Numbered from the stretch's first letter, positions 10,276-21,555 are shown. The stretch is 25,406 bases of DNA from Evernia prunastri (GCA_003184365.1 NKYR01000236.1:1-25406), one strand, 5' to 3'. The notes: generated from the letters alone by a model not told the origin. Made by a program: numbers and translations.

Positions 10276-11556
10276 TCAAAGCTTGCCCGTCCTCAGCAGC
10301 GTGCTATCCACCGTTCTCCCCTCGTCGTCGTGCTCCTCGACCCGGAGGTCCGGGAAACGCCGGGGCATTATCCGACGCGGCACCGCGCCTTCGACGACGG
10401 AGTACTTCGAGAAATCTTCGACGCCGAGGTGGTGGCGTAGGAAGTCTTCGTCGAGGTCGAGGAGTCCGTTGACGGTCGATGTAGGGGCGTCGAGCATGGC
10501 GAGGATCGCGTCGGAGAAGATTGTCTGTTGGGAAGCGTTAGCATGGGCGGTATGGGTTTATGTTTGTGTGGGTGTGGACAGGTACCGGCTTCCGGAGGTC
10601 TTTCGCCTCTGCGGGATCTCGGGCTGTCATTTGAGCGGTGGCTGCGGATTCGATGGCCTAGTAAATGAGCGGTTAGGACTTTACGTTTCGCCTGCGGAGT
10701 TGATGATAGTTGGGGACAAGGAGGAGTCAGAGAGGGCAGTAGGGCTCACAGAAGCGGGCCAGATGCCCGTCACGGCCATCCCTGTCTTTCCTTCTCTTTT
10801 GAAGTCCATCGCCTGCAACGATTCCGAAGTCAGTAGTCTCTTCAAACATGCAGAAAAGGAGCTTGAAGACGTGATTTTGATATAGCATTGGGAACGATTG
10901 TCTTGACTCATACAAAGAATGGACTGATTCCGAGGCTGTACCTACCAGACCCTTGACCAGTACACTCATCCCAACCTTCCCCATCGCATACGCCGTCTTC
11001 CCTCTGAAAAACCTCTCATATATCGGCGGACAAACAACGACAATCCTCCCCTGCCACGCGTTCTCCGCAAATCTCGGCAGGCAAGCTTGCACACACCCAT
11101 AAAGCCCCTCCGCATTGACCTTTTGCATAAGCTCAAACCGCTTCATTGGCGTACTTTCCACGGATGCCCACCATATAGCGCCGGAATTATATATCAATAC
11201 GTCCAGCCGCTCATAGCGCTCGATGGTCTCGTCGACCAGGGACTGTATGCTGGCATAGCTTCTGGTGTCAACGGGAATGGCGGTGGCGGTGTGGCCGAGG
11301 GACGTGATCTCGTGAGCTACGGTGTTGATGGTTGAGGACGGAGAGTTGGGATCTGGTGGTGTGAATGTAGAGGGAGAGGGGTCCGAGACCGTTTTGGCAG
11401 CGACGACAACTGGGTGGGGTTAGCTGGACTGTGTAGATTCGAATGTAGTTTAGGCAACCTGCCCTTGTATTTGTTCTTTGCAAGGTCGATCGCGATCTGT
11501 CGGCCTATCCCTCGAGAACCTCCTACCACGAGGGCCACGTGCTGTGGAGATGTCAT
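10276..11556 (-). CDS. Short-chain dehydrogenase/reductase, HSDL2-like
   Basis: Five exons, 313 aa: 11556-11463, 11409-10946, 10812-10750, 10657-10586 and 10524-10276 (stop TGA). Introns are 53, 133, 92 and 61 bp. The first begins GC instead of GT (G|GCAGGT, GCTAAC branch, CAG end); only this choice keeps frame into VVVAAKT. The Rossmann fold shows VVGGSRGIG (10-18), the dinucleotide-binding glycine motif, then LIYNSGA (103-109, in place of NNAG). The active-site YAMGK follows, with Y172 and K176. No serine occurs between residues 118 and 179; C158 (VVVCPP) sits where related enzymes have Ser. The remainder (IWPASAIESAAT, LRKPTIFSDAI, NGLLDLDEDFLR, SKYSVV, PRRIMP, DDEGR) matches the HSDL2-like fungal SDR group. 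Such proteins are often peroxisomal or mitochondrial; here the C-terminus is TGKL, not a canonical SKL. The substrate is unknown. Confidence 0.88.
11410..11462 (-). other. GC-AG intron in the dehydrogenase gene
   Basis: Of the donor positions tried, only GC at 11462-11461 joins NKYK (phase 1, last base G) to VVVAAK in frame. The nearest GT (AG|GTTGCC) would shift the following ~150 codons. At 53 bp with GCTAAC branch and CCCAG end, the intron is otherwise ordinary. The alternative is a one-base sequencing error or mutation. Confidence 0.65.
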
Positions 11557-13897
11557 GGTTGAACTTGGACACCTGCCCACTGTGCTGATCAGCGATGAGA
11601 CTCGGTGCTCATAGTCGTTGATGAGGTATAATGAGACCTGATCGAGAGACTGGACAGTAGTGCTCCAAGCTCTCTATTGCGCTGGGAGATGATTGCAAGA
11701 CGACGACTGCTCAATTGGAGGCATATGACCGATGGACATTATAATTCCTACAAGCACAGGATACCTCCATGACCTGGGACCCAAGGTTTCTGGAGTAAAC
11801 CTTTTGCTGAGTGCTTAGCCTGCCTCGGTCAATTTCCTGGTGATTAGTATTCACTCTCAGACTCTGGTAGAGTACTAATATTCTCAAAAGTCTTGGCAAC
11901 AGGAATCCATCCCCTAGCTCAGTGTGATGCTTCTCCGTACAGTGGCTCGAGACCATCGCTTCTAGAGTGCGAGCTAAGTGATGAAAAGATGATGACAAGG
12001 CTAGGTATCCATCTTGTACCTTAGACAACTCCCAGTCTTCTCTAACAAGTAGTTTATCAAGTTCAGCTCTACAATCCATCAACGATGTATCCATTCGACA
12101 CTTTAGCCATTTGGATACCAACCGTCCTCTCCCTCCGAGGCTTCCACAGTCCCCTGTCAGAGAGCAACATAGGTAACGCGCTATGTCAGCCCTCAGGGAA
12201 CACTTGGTCGTTAGCTATGGCGCTTCACTCTACAGAAGAGGATTTGACTTATATTCAGACATTCGCTTACATTCTCCCCTTTAGACTTCATCATGTTCAT
12301 CTTCTTCGTCGCTGTAGCCGTCTTTGGGTCTTTTTGTCCGCCTTGACCGCATTATCTCCGCTACGAAAATATTCTGCTACAATGAAGTGATGATCTCCAG
12401 CCTGAGCTTTTCTCAGTCTTATACGAAAAAATCATGACGCTTCCTCGGAAATGGTTCTTCCTCATTCACGATCACATCCAGTTGGCAACGAGTGACTCCG
12501 TCAAAGATTCAGACATTCTTCGTGGGTAGATGCCGCAGCATCGTAGATGAGGACACATGTTGTGATTATCGTTGATGAATAAGTTTCTGGTATTCGGTGT
12601 TTCTGATTTGGTCTTGTATCGATATGAATGATCCCTCCATACACTCGGACTCGGATGTTCTCACACAGCTCGGAGCAGGCAATTTCGTGGTTCACGAGCC
12701 TTCCTCTAGATAGTAACAGCGATTGCTGTTCGCTCCCAATGTGAACAATACCTTTGGCTCCGCATAGCTTTGACATACGTTGAATTACTGCGGACGTTGG
12801 GGGCACTTTTCGCTTTCGCCTAACGTCGAAGTGTTGCTCTGCACCTCGCGTGCAAGATTGTAACCTGCCTTGCCGGTTGGAGTTTGGATTTAGCGAGAAA
12901 AGTGTCGGAAAAGGAAGTCAGGTTCACTCGGGAAGGATGAGCATGTCGATTCCTAGTCCATTCATGCTCAATCACTCCGGCGCTTCTATAAGAGTAATGT
13001 GAACCGAACGCCTTCAACAAGGAGGAATGGGTATTAAAGCCACCGCTCGATTTCCCAACGAAGACAGCAGTCGAGATGTCTCCTGGAAAGTTAGTCAAGA
13101 TCAAGCGACTTCCTTTTCATGCAGGTTCTACCCAATTCAGCCATCATGCAGGAACACAATACGCCACGATATCAATCGCCCGCATGCAGCCCTACGAGCT
13201 TATCATGCACCCATCACTACTTTTGTGCACGCCAACCTTGGTTTGCGCTAGCTAAACATCCACGTTCGCCCCACCCCACGTCTATCCCACGTCTATCAAT
13301 CGCCGCCTCTTCGGGCCAACGACTATCTAGAATTCAGCCCTCAGAATCTTCATTGAATGTTCACCGTCCTTAGAGTCATACCACGGCGAGTGAATCATTG
13401 CTGGATTTTATCGGCATGCCAACCCTGTCTGGAAAGCCACTTGCAATTCAAAGCTTGCAGCAGAGTATCAAACATCTAGAACCTCTTTGGTAAGCGAGTG
13501 GCTAAGCGGCCCGCGGTGTCAAAGCTGCATATTTGGCAACTGCCCGGTTGATGCCTCTTACCCGCGTGACGCTCATGTGCTGTTCCTGGCGACGAGGTGG
13601 AATTTTGTTACGAAGCCCGAATAACAGGTTGTCACATGTGGCTCATAGCCTCACCTTGTAGCTGACTAGGATTCGTGATCCAGGTTGACAGATCTAGCCC
13701 TATCGGCCTAAGTGTCTTGTGGTTTCTCTTTTTATTTCTGTTTGAAGCCTTAGTGTTGTTTGAATACAGCATCTGTGGCTGACCAGGAATTTGCACGGGC
13801 ACTGAAAAAAACGATCTAGTACACACCTTGTACTACAGTTGAAGATGTCGAGACAACCATATTTGTTGGGATTGCCTGCTCTTGGTCCAGAAAGAGA
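11557..13897. other. Intergenic, no supported gene
   Basis: About 2.3 kb between the dehydrogenase start and the next TATA box. A minus-strand frame, open from about 12213 down to 11711, translates to a plausible mixed sequence (LTTKCSLRADIARYL..., AELDKLLVREDWELSKVQ). It has no motif I can name and no start or splice evidence, so it may be a gene relic. Nothing else stands out. Confidence 0.4.
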
Positions 13898-13904
13898 TAT
13901 AAAA
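13898..13904 (+). promoter_or_regulatory. TATA box of the PAN-like secreted protein gene
   Basis: TATAAAA in the context GAGATATAAAAGTTCG, 68 bp upstream of the ATG at 13966. The same spacing is seen at the gene starting at 18762. Confidence 0.65.
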
Positions 13905-13965
13905 GTTCGAATCGCTTTTCTTCATATTGCATTCCACCAATCATTCATTAAATTTATCCGTGACC

Positions 13966-16682
13966 ATGCATACTGCACTCTATCTCGCCGCCCTTGCGAG
14001 CGTTGCTTATTCTCAGTTGATCAACCTCGACGCAATTGCTCTGGATTTCGTCCCCCCTGAATTAGTTAAGGCACCCATCAATGTTCAGTCAGACATCCCA
14101 GCAGCCTCTACTCCGAACGCAATCATTCCTCTCCAGAGCGTGTCAGCAAAAAGACGAGATCTTGTGGAAAAGCGAGATGGGTATTGCTCCCCTTACCCTG
14201 TCGGGTCTGGACCGGTTTCGAGCCCGGATACCCCTGGTGCTTTCCAATCAGACGCGGAATTTGTGGTATGTCGTTGCCATGACAAAACATTATCCTCTGC
14301 AGATCTACAATTTTAACCTGATAATAAAGACTATGGCCAATAACGCTCCGACTCCGGACGGATATTTCTTGGTTTTCAGCAACTTGAGTGGGTCTCTACA
14401 GGCTTCCAATTATATGGGTCTCTATACTCTTACTAGCTACGATACTTTAACCTGCGCTTCTAAGTGTGATCAAGTCAACTGTTCAGCTTTTAACGTGTAT
14501 CTTGAACGAGATCCCACCGTCAGCGTTAACGCTCAGGATTGTCCTAATCCGCCAAGTACGACGAATTACAAGTGCACTTTGTGGGGGGCTCCTGTGTCTT
14601 CCGAAGAAGCCACTAATTCAGGTCAGAATCAAGGCTCTTTTCAAGTCGTTATCACAGGCTCCAACGGATATCAGAAAAAAACTCCACCATCTCCCATCAG
14701 CTGCTATTCTGGCCCCCAGGAACTTGGTGGGGCAATTCATGCCCCCACTATCTCTGGCAGCTATATGGGATATCAATACTTTCCTTTCAGTCAAAGCCAA
14801 GGTTACGACCCACAAATGTGCGCAGATGCTTGTGATGCTCAGACATTATATGATAGCCAGCATCCAGCAGCTGGCGGCTTTATGTCATGCGTACGTCACC
14901 CTTGTCGTATGCTTTTCGGTCGTTAATTGTTTCTAGACATTCTTCAATGTGTACGTCCTTTCTAAGAATGCTATCCCGCAAGGTATTTACTGCTCGATGT
15001 ATAACAATACTTGCGATACCTCATACGGTACAAATTACGGCCAATATCATGGTTCTGATCGCTATACCGTGTTCGAATCATACAGCTACTCCAAGGCGTA
15101 AGTGACCGTACGATCCCAGATAGCACTTCTTTGGCCCTAAAAGTAAACACTTTGGACCATTGAATCGTCTCGATCAGATATAATTGAATGGAACCCATCC
15201 TCCCTTTTTCTTTAAAGGATAGAATGTTGAAATTCGTTGAGCACGGTCATGACTGAAGACTTCGCTAACTCGCTGGTTCCTTATCCAGGTGCAATGATCC
15301 GAACCAGTCGCCAGTATCGTCGGCCTCTAGCTTCAGGCCAGTATCCTCGGCCACCTCGGTGACATTTTCAACGTCCTCGCTCTCCTCTTCTCCAGCTGCA
15401 TCTTCAATGTTGAGCTCAGTCATGACTCCTGTTTCCTCCGTGGGGTCCTCAACAATTTTCACATCCACATCCTCGTTGGCCCCCACCTATACGCGGAATC
15501 CTAGTTGCGACCCCGATCCACATAATCTTGTCCAAAATTATGGTTTCGATTGTCAGCTCGATTTCTGGGTTACGGATTCTGGATATCCACATGGCTCTTT
15601 TGGCTTTTCCTGGGGCGCCTTGCAATACTATGGGTCAGGTGTCTATTTGCCGCACGGCCCAAGACCACCGAGTGTATCACAACAAATAGCGGTCACGATG
15701 GGCCAGGCGTATACATTGACTTTTCAATCCAATTTCCCCGGCTGTTCTGGACATGGTACAATAGAAGTACTCTTCGATGGGGATTCACGGTACACAGTCA
15801 CCGACTGCCAATTCGGGTCCGGGCTATTTCAGAACAATACGGTCACTTACATAGCAAGCAGAAGTCCGCTGGTCTTGGAGTTTGACTTCGAAAATACCCT
15901 ATGGTATACCAACAGCATGACCATGATGATCGACAATGTTACGTACACGCCCTGGACAAATTCTTGTTGCAAGACCCGATATAGTCAAAAACAATCCTCT
16001 ATGGTTTCTTTCGAGTGGACTTAATCCCTCGAGCTTATTCCAGTAGCCAAAGACTGATTCTGGAACCTCTACAGTGTATTTGGTGGCTGGAACCGCACAA
16101 TCCTCGAATTCACAGGCTACCTCAACTCTTGCATCCACCACAAGGCTTGCATCCACCACAGTATCCACGGCAGCAGCCTCCTCAACATCTGCATGCAATA
16201 GCGCTAGTCCCGGTCTTCAAAATGGCGGCTTCGAATCCGGTACCCTCAAGTCTTGGGTTGCGATGGAAAGTGCCGGTGACAGTACCAATAGCATCGTCTT
16301 GCCGGGAATTACTCTCTCCGGCGGCGGCAATTATGCCTTGGCTGTGAATCTACTGTCGTCGCAGCCCTCGTTTTATGAACCTCTCCCTATCTCATCCGAC
16401 CTGTATCAGCCACTGACCACCTGTGTCGGAACGAACTACTCTGTCACCGCGGACTACAATTTCATGTCCGTTGGAGGCGGTAGCTGTTCGTTCGGTTTGC
16501 AGAACGGTCCGCTTGCGAATAGCTCTGTCTCGGTTCCTAGAGTGTGGCACAGAATGACTGCAACGTTCGTGGCGGGCAGCTACGCCGATGCTGTTGTTTT
16601 CGTCCTGAGCTGTACGAAGCCAGGTACAATCGAGGTAGATTCAGTGAATGTCACCAAAACTCCTGCCGCAAATGCATCTTGA
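13966..16682 (+). CDS. Secreted modular PAN-like / carbohydrate-binding-like protein
   Basis: Exons 13966-14265, 14330-14890, 14937-15097 and 15289-about 16003 are firm, with introns of 64, 46 and 191 bp (donors GTATGT, GTACGT, GTAAGT). A last exon starts near 16047 and ends with TGA at 16680-16682. The model gives about 790 aa. A signal peptide (about 1-17) is followed by a propeptide ending in a Kex2-type KR (69-70). A Cys-rich PAN/apple-like domain comes next (ANNAPTPDGYF, YMGLYTLTSYDTLTCASKCD, then a second unit YMGYQYFPFSQSQGYDPQMC and IPQGIYCSMY). A Ser/Thr-rich, probably O-glycosylated linker (about 346-404) leads to a CenC/CBM-like sandwich (NYGFDCQLDFWV to MMIDNVTY). A second linker leads to another such module (LQNGGFESGTLKSWV to IEVDSVNV). 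Family resemblance suggests cell-wall or polysaccharide binding; no catalytic residues are visible. The exon 4 to 5 junction is ambiguous, so a broken C-terminus cannot be excluded. Confidence 0.75.
16004..16074 (+). other. Unresolved exon junction between two CBM-like modules
   Basis: The exon 4 frame stops at TAA 16022-16024. The downstream frame has TAG at 16044-16046. Phase-compatible splices are GTTTCT at 16004 to TAG at 16046 (43 bp), GTTTCT to AAAG at 16052 (49 bp), or weak donors at 15966/15984 to CTACAG at 16074, which has an ACTGAT branch. All donors are poor matches to GTRAGT. Reading through would end the protein after the first module. Confidence 0.55.
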
Positions 16683-18693
16683 TGGCGAAGATGTGGTGCG
16701 GGGCGGAGGTGGTAATAAAGAGATACTTCACTCCGGACAGACGACCGCGGAATGATACATGCTGCACTTCAGGCTTTGTGGCATTTATTTCTGCGATGTA
16801 TGTCGTCAGCTAATTTCCCCTGTCACATTCCTCCACGTTTGCCTGGACGGCTAAGTCTTGGGTTGGCATGCTCGGAATGTGTTAGCAGGATTAATGTTTG
16901 GAACAACAACATACAACATACCCCACACGCTCAGAAGTGTGCTTGATTAATTTGATATTACTATCTATCTTTGCTACCACGTTTACTGTAAGTTCGAGAG
17001 CCGTTGTCGTCGTGGTAAGAGCATACCATGTCTGAAAGCAGCTCCTCACGCCATGATTCATAAGACTTATATCAGTTATATCCGAGACTGAAGTCTCACC
17101 TTCTTCACGTATGCATTCGAAACACTTCCGTGTGCGTTGTACCGTGTACCGTCAATTAGGCTAAACTCGATTCCCGGGGTGTTTTTGTACTGGGTCCATC
17201 GTATAAGGCTTTAGCCTGCCATTTTTGTGCTTGGACATGAAGCTCGTGTCCGTTCTGCAGAAGACCACCCAACTCCAACAAGTCACGGAGATCGTTACCA
17301 AAAGTCCTGGGCACCAAGACTCCTGCGTCAACGTTTCGAAAATTCCTACACCTAGAGGGTTGCCTGGACTCTGCGCACTTATCACGCCAATTTTCGTTGA
17401 CTTGATAAAAAACAGATCAGTTGGCACGAGTGTGTCACGCAGACCTAGTCCTGACCGTCCGCAAATACGGATTCTGTTTTTTGGTATCTTTGTTTAAGAA
17501 CGGTGTAATGTTTTTGCGTAGCTGACCTGAATCAGTCTGTCCATAGATATTTAATTAGGTGGAGTATTAAAAGGTTCGTTCCCATATGCACTTTAGTGGC
17601 CACTTTCGGACCTGATGTGGCGGCCAATTAGGTCATAGCAACTCAAATGTTAATGTTTGTGAACGGTGTTTTCCAAGACGTGCAATACCCATGACACTAG
17701 AGACCTCCGACGAGTAACATTTTATTGCATTCGTTCTGGCCTCATTAGACGGTGGAAGCTCTTATTGACCGACGGCATGAAAAAAGAGGTTGTAACAAAG
17801 TTAAGGTAACCTGAGGTTCGGTAGGAGTATCAAAGTTGAACTCCCGTCTTAGGGACAAGGCGGGACTGACAGTGTTATGCCATAAACGATATAGTGCTGA
17901 CTTTCTCTGGACTATATCTTGGCTCCCCTTGCTACAAGAGCGTGTGGGTATTGCAGGGACTTACTATCGATCAATGTAACTCGCGACCAAAGGTAAAGTG
18001 CCTTGAACTTTATATGGAGATTGCATGGATCTTCCTACAAATGTCGTACAACTTCTGGCCTGCTGATTGGCAAGCGCGATGTCGATGTCTCTGGCAAGAC
18101 GAAAAAAATAGTAGCAATAGGATCACTTGTGCTGTTCAAAGCTGGAAATTTGGCCAAAATTCTCCAGGGCTACATGATATGGCTTTTCTTGCCGGGAAGG
18201 GCGGGAACATCCCACCAAAAGATAAGCACCCAGGTACCTATGATCGTGCTAACGTCCAATCACCACTCGTACAACTTGAGAGCAGCACGGCCTGTGAGGA
18301 TACGACCCCGTGTGTCCACTCCGCCCATCGCTAGTTTCATCTTCAACAATTGTCTGATCAAGTAGCGTCTTTCGAAATGTGACTACAGTCATACATTCAC
18401 CTTACTCACGAGAGCTTCGCATCAAGTCGCAGTGTGCGCTGAATATACTTATAGTTCCGGTCGGACGAGTGTTGCTGCGGTCGGATTACCCCGTTGTGTG
18501 GCTTTTGAAAGGCTTGCGACCCTTATGCAGGTGAGAGAATTCGGAATTGATAACCTCGCACACTGCAGTGTCAACCCCGCACAAGCCCTCAGTTCGCAAG
18601 GCTACAGAATCATCAAGACCACTATAGAAGCCCTCAGCCTGGTCCATGATAGAGCCTCATCATCATGTTGTAAATGAGGCTACGTTCTCCACA
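16683..18693. other. Intergenic, no supported gene
   Basis: About 2 kb. Frames at 17225-17497 and 17894-18365 are open, but they have no motif, their reading frames overlap, and they are rich in Trp/Cys of the kind produced by chance. The 3' end of the preceding gene should lie near 16690-16800. Confidence 0.45.
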
Positions 18694-18700
18694 TATAAAA
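18694..18700 (+). promoter_or_regulatory. TATA box of the GPI-type protein gene
   Basis: TATAAAA in CACATATAAAAGCAGCC, 68 bp upstream of the ATG at 18762. Confidence 0.65.
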
Positions 18701-18761
18701 GCAGCCAATCCTTCCCCGAGTTAGGACATCGATTTCGACATTACTAGAATAGCTATACATT

Positions 18762-19969
18762 ATGCACCATTTGTCCGCTGCATCATATTTTGTAATGGCA
18801 ACGGTCTTTACCCTAAGCGCTGTGCATGGCACTAAGCTATCGCAGAAGGAGTATCGAACGTTCACAAATGGTGGGCTACAGGAAGGACAAAAAGAGCTTC
18901 ATGGGAGGGGTGAAGGCAACCCATACATGTTAGTAGTTGTGCTCGAGTCTTGCACAGTCTTCATCGTAGAGCGATACTAATAGTGCATAGAAATATAGTC
19001 AAAGGCATCTTCAACTCCAATAAGGGTGGTTTCATCCAAAACCTGGCAGATATTCCGTGTGGAACTATGGAGACGCTCGAAAGCGACGCCGATCAAGCAG
19101 AGCAGTTTGTTAGTCAAATCCAGGCAGGCGAAATACCATCAGCCATCACAGACCTTCCTGAAGAAGCAGTTTCAGAGTTGGAAACCATCATTGATGTCGT
19201 CACCATGGTCATCGAGGACGTCGCAGACGCTGTTGTCACCGACGTAGTGAAGGTCTTCAATGAAATTGAGGACGGCTCCATTGCCTCTGCCATCGAAGGC
19301 ATACCAAAGGACATCATCAAGGGGATCACCAAGGGATGGGACGATTTGACCAGCGAAGCCAAAGGCGTCTGGGGCGATGTTACATGCTTTTTCAAGGGCG
19401 GTTGTCCCAGCACTTCGCCTGGAGGATCTTGCCGTACGCCAGCGGCTGCTTCAGCTTCAGCTACTACGAACGCTGCAGCCGCTTCCGCCTCTGCATACTA
19501 TGCTTCAGAGAGCGGAGCGTCCGAGGCCGCGGCCGCAACCTCCGCATACTACGCTTCAGAGAGTAGAGCATCCGAAGGAGCCGCCGCGTCTTCTGCATAC
19601 TATGCGTCGCAGAGCACCGCGTCTGAAGCTGCCGCCGCTGCCTATACATCGTCGTACTATGCTTCCGAATCTGCCGTGGCTGCCGCTGCCTATACATCGT
19701 CCTACTATGCTTCCGAGTCCGCCGTGGCCGCTTCTGAATACTACGCATCTCAGAGTAGCTCAGCCGTAGCATCCACTGTGGACCAAGCAGAGACCGTGAC
19801 TTCCAATCCTAGTGCCCAGACTACCACCCAAACCACGCCCCAGGGCACGAGCCAGCCAACGCAGCCATCTCAACCTTCCAGCAGGGGACTCGCGTCGTAC
19901 CGGTGGGCAGGGTCCCACGCACTGGCAATAACAGCAATGATAGTGTTTGGTCTGGTGTTACGGCTGTGA
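18762..19969 (+). CDS. GPI-anchored-type surface protein with YYAS repeats
   Basis: Two exons, 381 aa: 18762-18928 and 18991-19969. The 62-bp intron has donor GTTAGT, a perfect TACTAAT branch and acceptor CATAG. The N-terminus carries a signal peptide (about 1-23, ending AVHG). A helical, acidic domain of about 145 residues follows (LPEEAVSELETIIDVV, EDVADAVVTDVVKVFNEIEDG, KDIIKGITKGWDDLT), with cysteines at 79, 188, 194 and 203. Residues about 225-312 are low-complexity Ala/Ser/Tyr with six YYAS[EQ]S units. A Thr/Gln/Pro/Ser stretch leads to a C-terminal hydrophobic segment (about 364-381) after a small-residue patch, the usual form of a GPI-attachment signal. The likely location is plasma membrane or cell wall. 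I do not recognise a named family; an adhesin or wall-structural role is inference. The intron acceptor was chosen because it alone fits donor phase 2 close to the branch site. Confidence 0.78.
19496..19760 (+). repeat. Coding tandem repeats (YYAS units)
   Basis: Six units begin YYASES or YYASQS with spacings of 12-19 residues. At the DNA level the stretch beginning TATACATCGTCGTACTATGC at 19643 recurs at 19691 with few changes, a 48-bp tandem duplication. The first three units share the longer spacer ASEAAAA. Recent slippage or unequal crossing-over is the simplest explanation. Confidence 0.85.
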
Positions 19970-19980
19970 GATTCGATGTT

Positions 19981-20028
19981 TGGGAACGCGTGGACTCGAA
20001 CCAAGAAATCTGCATGTGGGAGTGATGC
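19981..20028 (-). pseudogene. tRNA-like 3' half (B-box fragment)
   Basis: The minus strand contains a perfect pol III B-box, GGTTCGAGTCC (20002-19992), with a T-stem pairing at four of five positions. After it comes CGTTCCCA, which would serve as the 3' acceptor strand plus discriminator. A 4-bp GCAT/ATGC stem and a 5-base variable-loop-like AGATT lie on its 5' side. There is no matching GGGAACG 5' strand and no A-box, so it is not a functional tRNA. It may be a tRNA or SINE relic, or chance. Confidence 0.3.
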
Positions 20029-20328
20029 TTACCTAATAGGGGTCCTGGAGCGATGGAACGATCCAATACGTGGTGAGGTAAGAATTGTTGGATTTGAGGC
20101 CATTTGAGCCATGAGCCATATTGAGGCTATACGCCATGGCGAAATGGACCATGGTATTCCTTCCACATTATCCATATTTCTCACACTTGGCAATGTGGTG
20201 GCAACGCCTCCCAAGCCTTGGCGGTGGTGTGATTACCGCCACCATAGAAAATTGTACTGTGAGGACAGCGTGTCAGGTAGAAATTTCGGAGTACATTTGG
20301 TGGCAACATAGACATATTGGCCATATAA

Positions 20329-20348
20329 GGAGAAGGATATCCTTCTCC
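20329..20348. repeat. Perfect 20-bp palindrome
   Basis: GGAGAAGGATATCCTTCTCC is identical to its reverse complement with no spacer. It could be a dimeric binding site or a cruciform-forming relic. It is not placed at a convincing promoter. Confidence 0.8.
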
Positions 20349-21495
20349 AGAAAAGTAGTAAAAATAATCAAGTCATATCACACCATACAATTTCTACAAG
20401 AATGTGGGTCAACAGTCATGCATAGAGGGGGATTTTTATAAAAACATATTGACAGCTTCGCGGGTAAATTGACTGCTTTGACTAAGAAGTGAAACTTGGA
20501 GGAGAAGCTCGAGGAGAGTTTTGGGCCTTCACCCACCGATCTCGGTCTATACGTGGATGGACACTAGAATCTTGATAGCGAATTCCGGTATCCGGTCGCC
20601 TGTCCAATTCCGCAAAAGGCTAGATAGACCATTAACTTGATCCTCATAATCAGCAGTCGCGCCTCTTGGCCTGTGGAGACAAACGCATGGGGGGATCGCC
20701 GCTGGCTCGTGTCAATAATGTGCTTCCATCATCACCGACATATTCTCTCTCAAAGCCAATAGCATTATTATGCATTGACGCCTATCTTTCAATCAAGCAT
20801 CGTCCTCCCCGCCTACAGTGGAAGCCATATCTGCCAGGCGTGTTTGGCTATATCATCATCCATCTGCTAGGTCATGCAAGCCTCGCGCGCTTCAATCCTT
20901 CCATGTCTTGGGTGCTGCCAAGGAATAAGCATGGCGGTTGGTTTTCGCTTGTTGATCTCTGATTGGTAAGATGAAACATTTGAACCGTTGACCCATGGCT
21001 CTGCAGGTTCAATTGTGTACGCCACTGGGGAAGCTATTGGCTAGCCCAGGGAATCTCTCACTGAAGGAGACTTATGGTCGTGTCCAAACGAAACATAAAC
21101 ATAACGCCAAATTGACATAGTAGCAAAAGCCGAACGAATCTTCAGCTACTGTGGAACGTGATATCTATGATCTGGACTTTCGTCTCATGGCATTGGAGAT
21201 CAAAGTAGCATGAAAAACCTCTTGGCCTTCACAGCAAGCATGCAATCTTGCTGCAAGGAGAGTTTGTCTCACCGATGCCGCTCCGCTCGCTAAGGGCGTG
21301 CTGGATAAAAAGAGCTTCCCATCTTGTCCTGGACGCCTTCCGAAATGCTGCAAACAACACAGAATAAACGAAAGCAATTTTTTCATTCGCACTGTCATAA
21401 GACTATTTATGGCCACATAATCAAGATTTCTATGAGTTCAGAACCCTTTCAGGATCCGAATCCACTAACATTCCCCGCAGCTACGTAATGATAAT

Positions 21496-21555
21496 GACAG
21501 TGATTGTTCGGTGTCACGAGCAACACGTAAAGGTAAAGACAGTAATCGTTCGGTG
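21496..21555. repeat. Short tandem repeat, 42-bp period
   Basis: GACAGTGATTGTTCGGTG (21496-21513) and GACAGTAATCGTTCGGTG (21538-21555) match at 16 of 18 positions. Both differences are transitions. The repeat lies in the 3' flank of the knottin-like gene. Confidence 0.55.

Noticed and set aside
11711..12215. Minus-strand open frame of about 165 codons
   Set aside because: The translation looks mildly protein-like but has no recognised motif, no good ATG at the open end and no convincing splice partners; kept only as a remark in the intergenic entry.
14266..14302. Shorter 37-bp first intron in the PAN-like gene (acceptor CTGCAG at 14302)
   Set aside because: In frame, but shorter than normal fungal introns, and it would add nine residues before the conserved ANNAPTPDGY block.
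17894..18365. Two overlapping plus-strand frames of 120-146 codons
   Set aside because: They share the same DNA in different phases, show no signal peptide or motif, and no splice model improves them.
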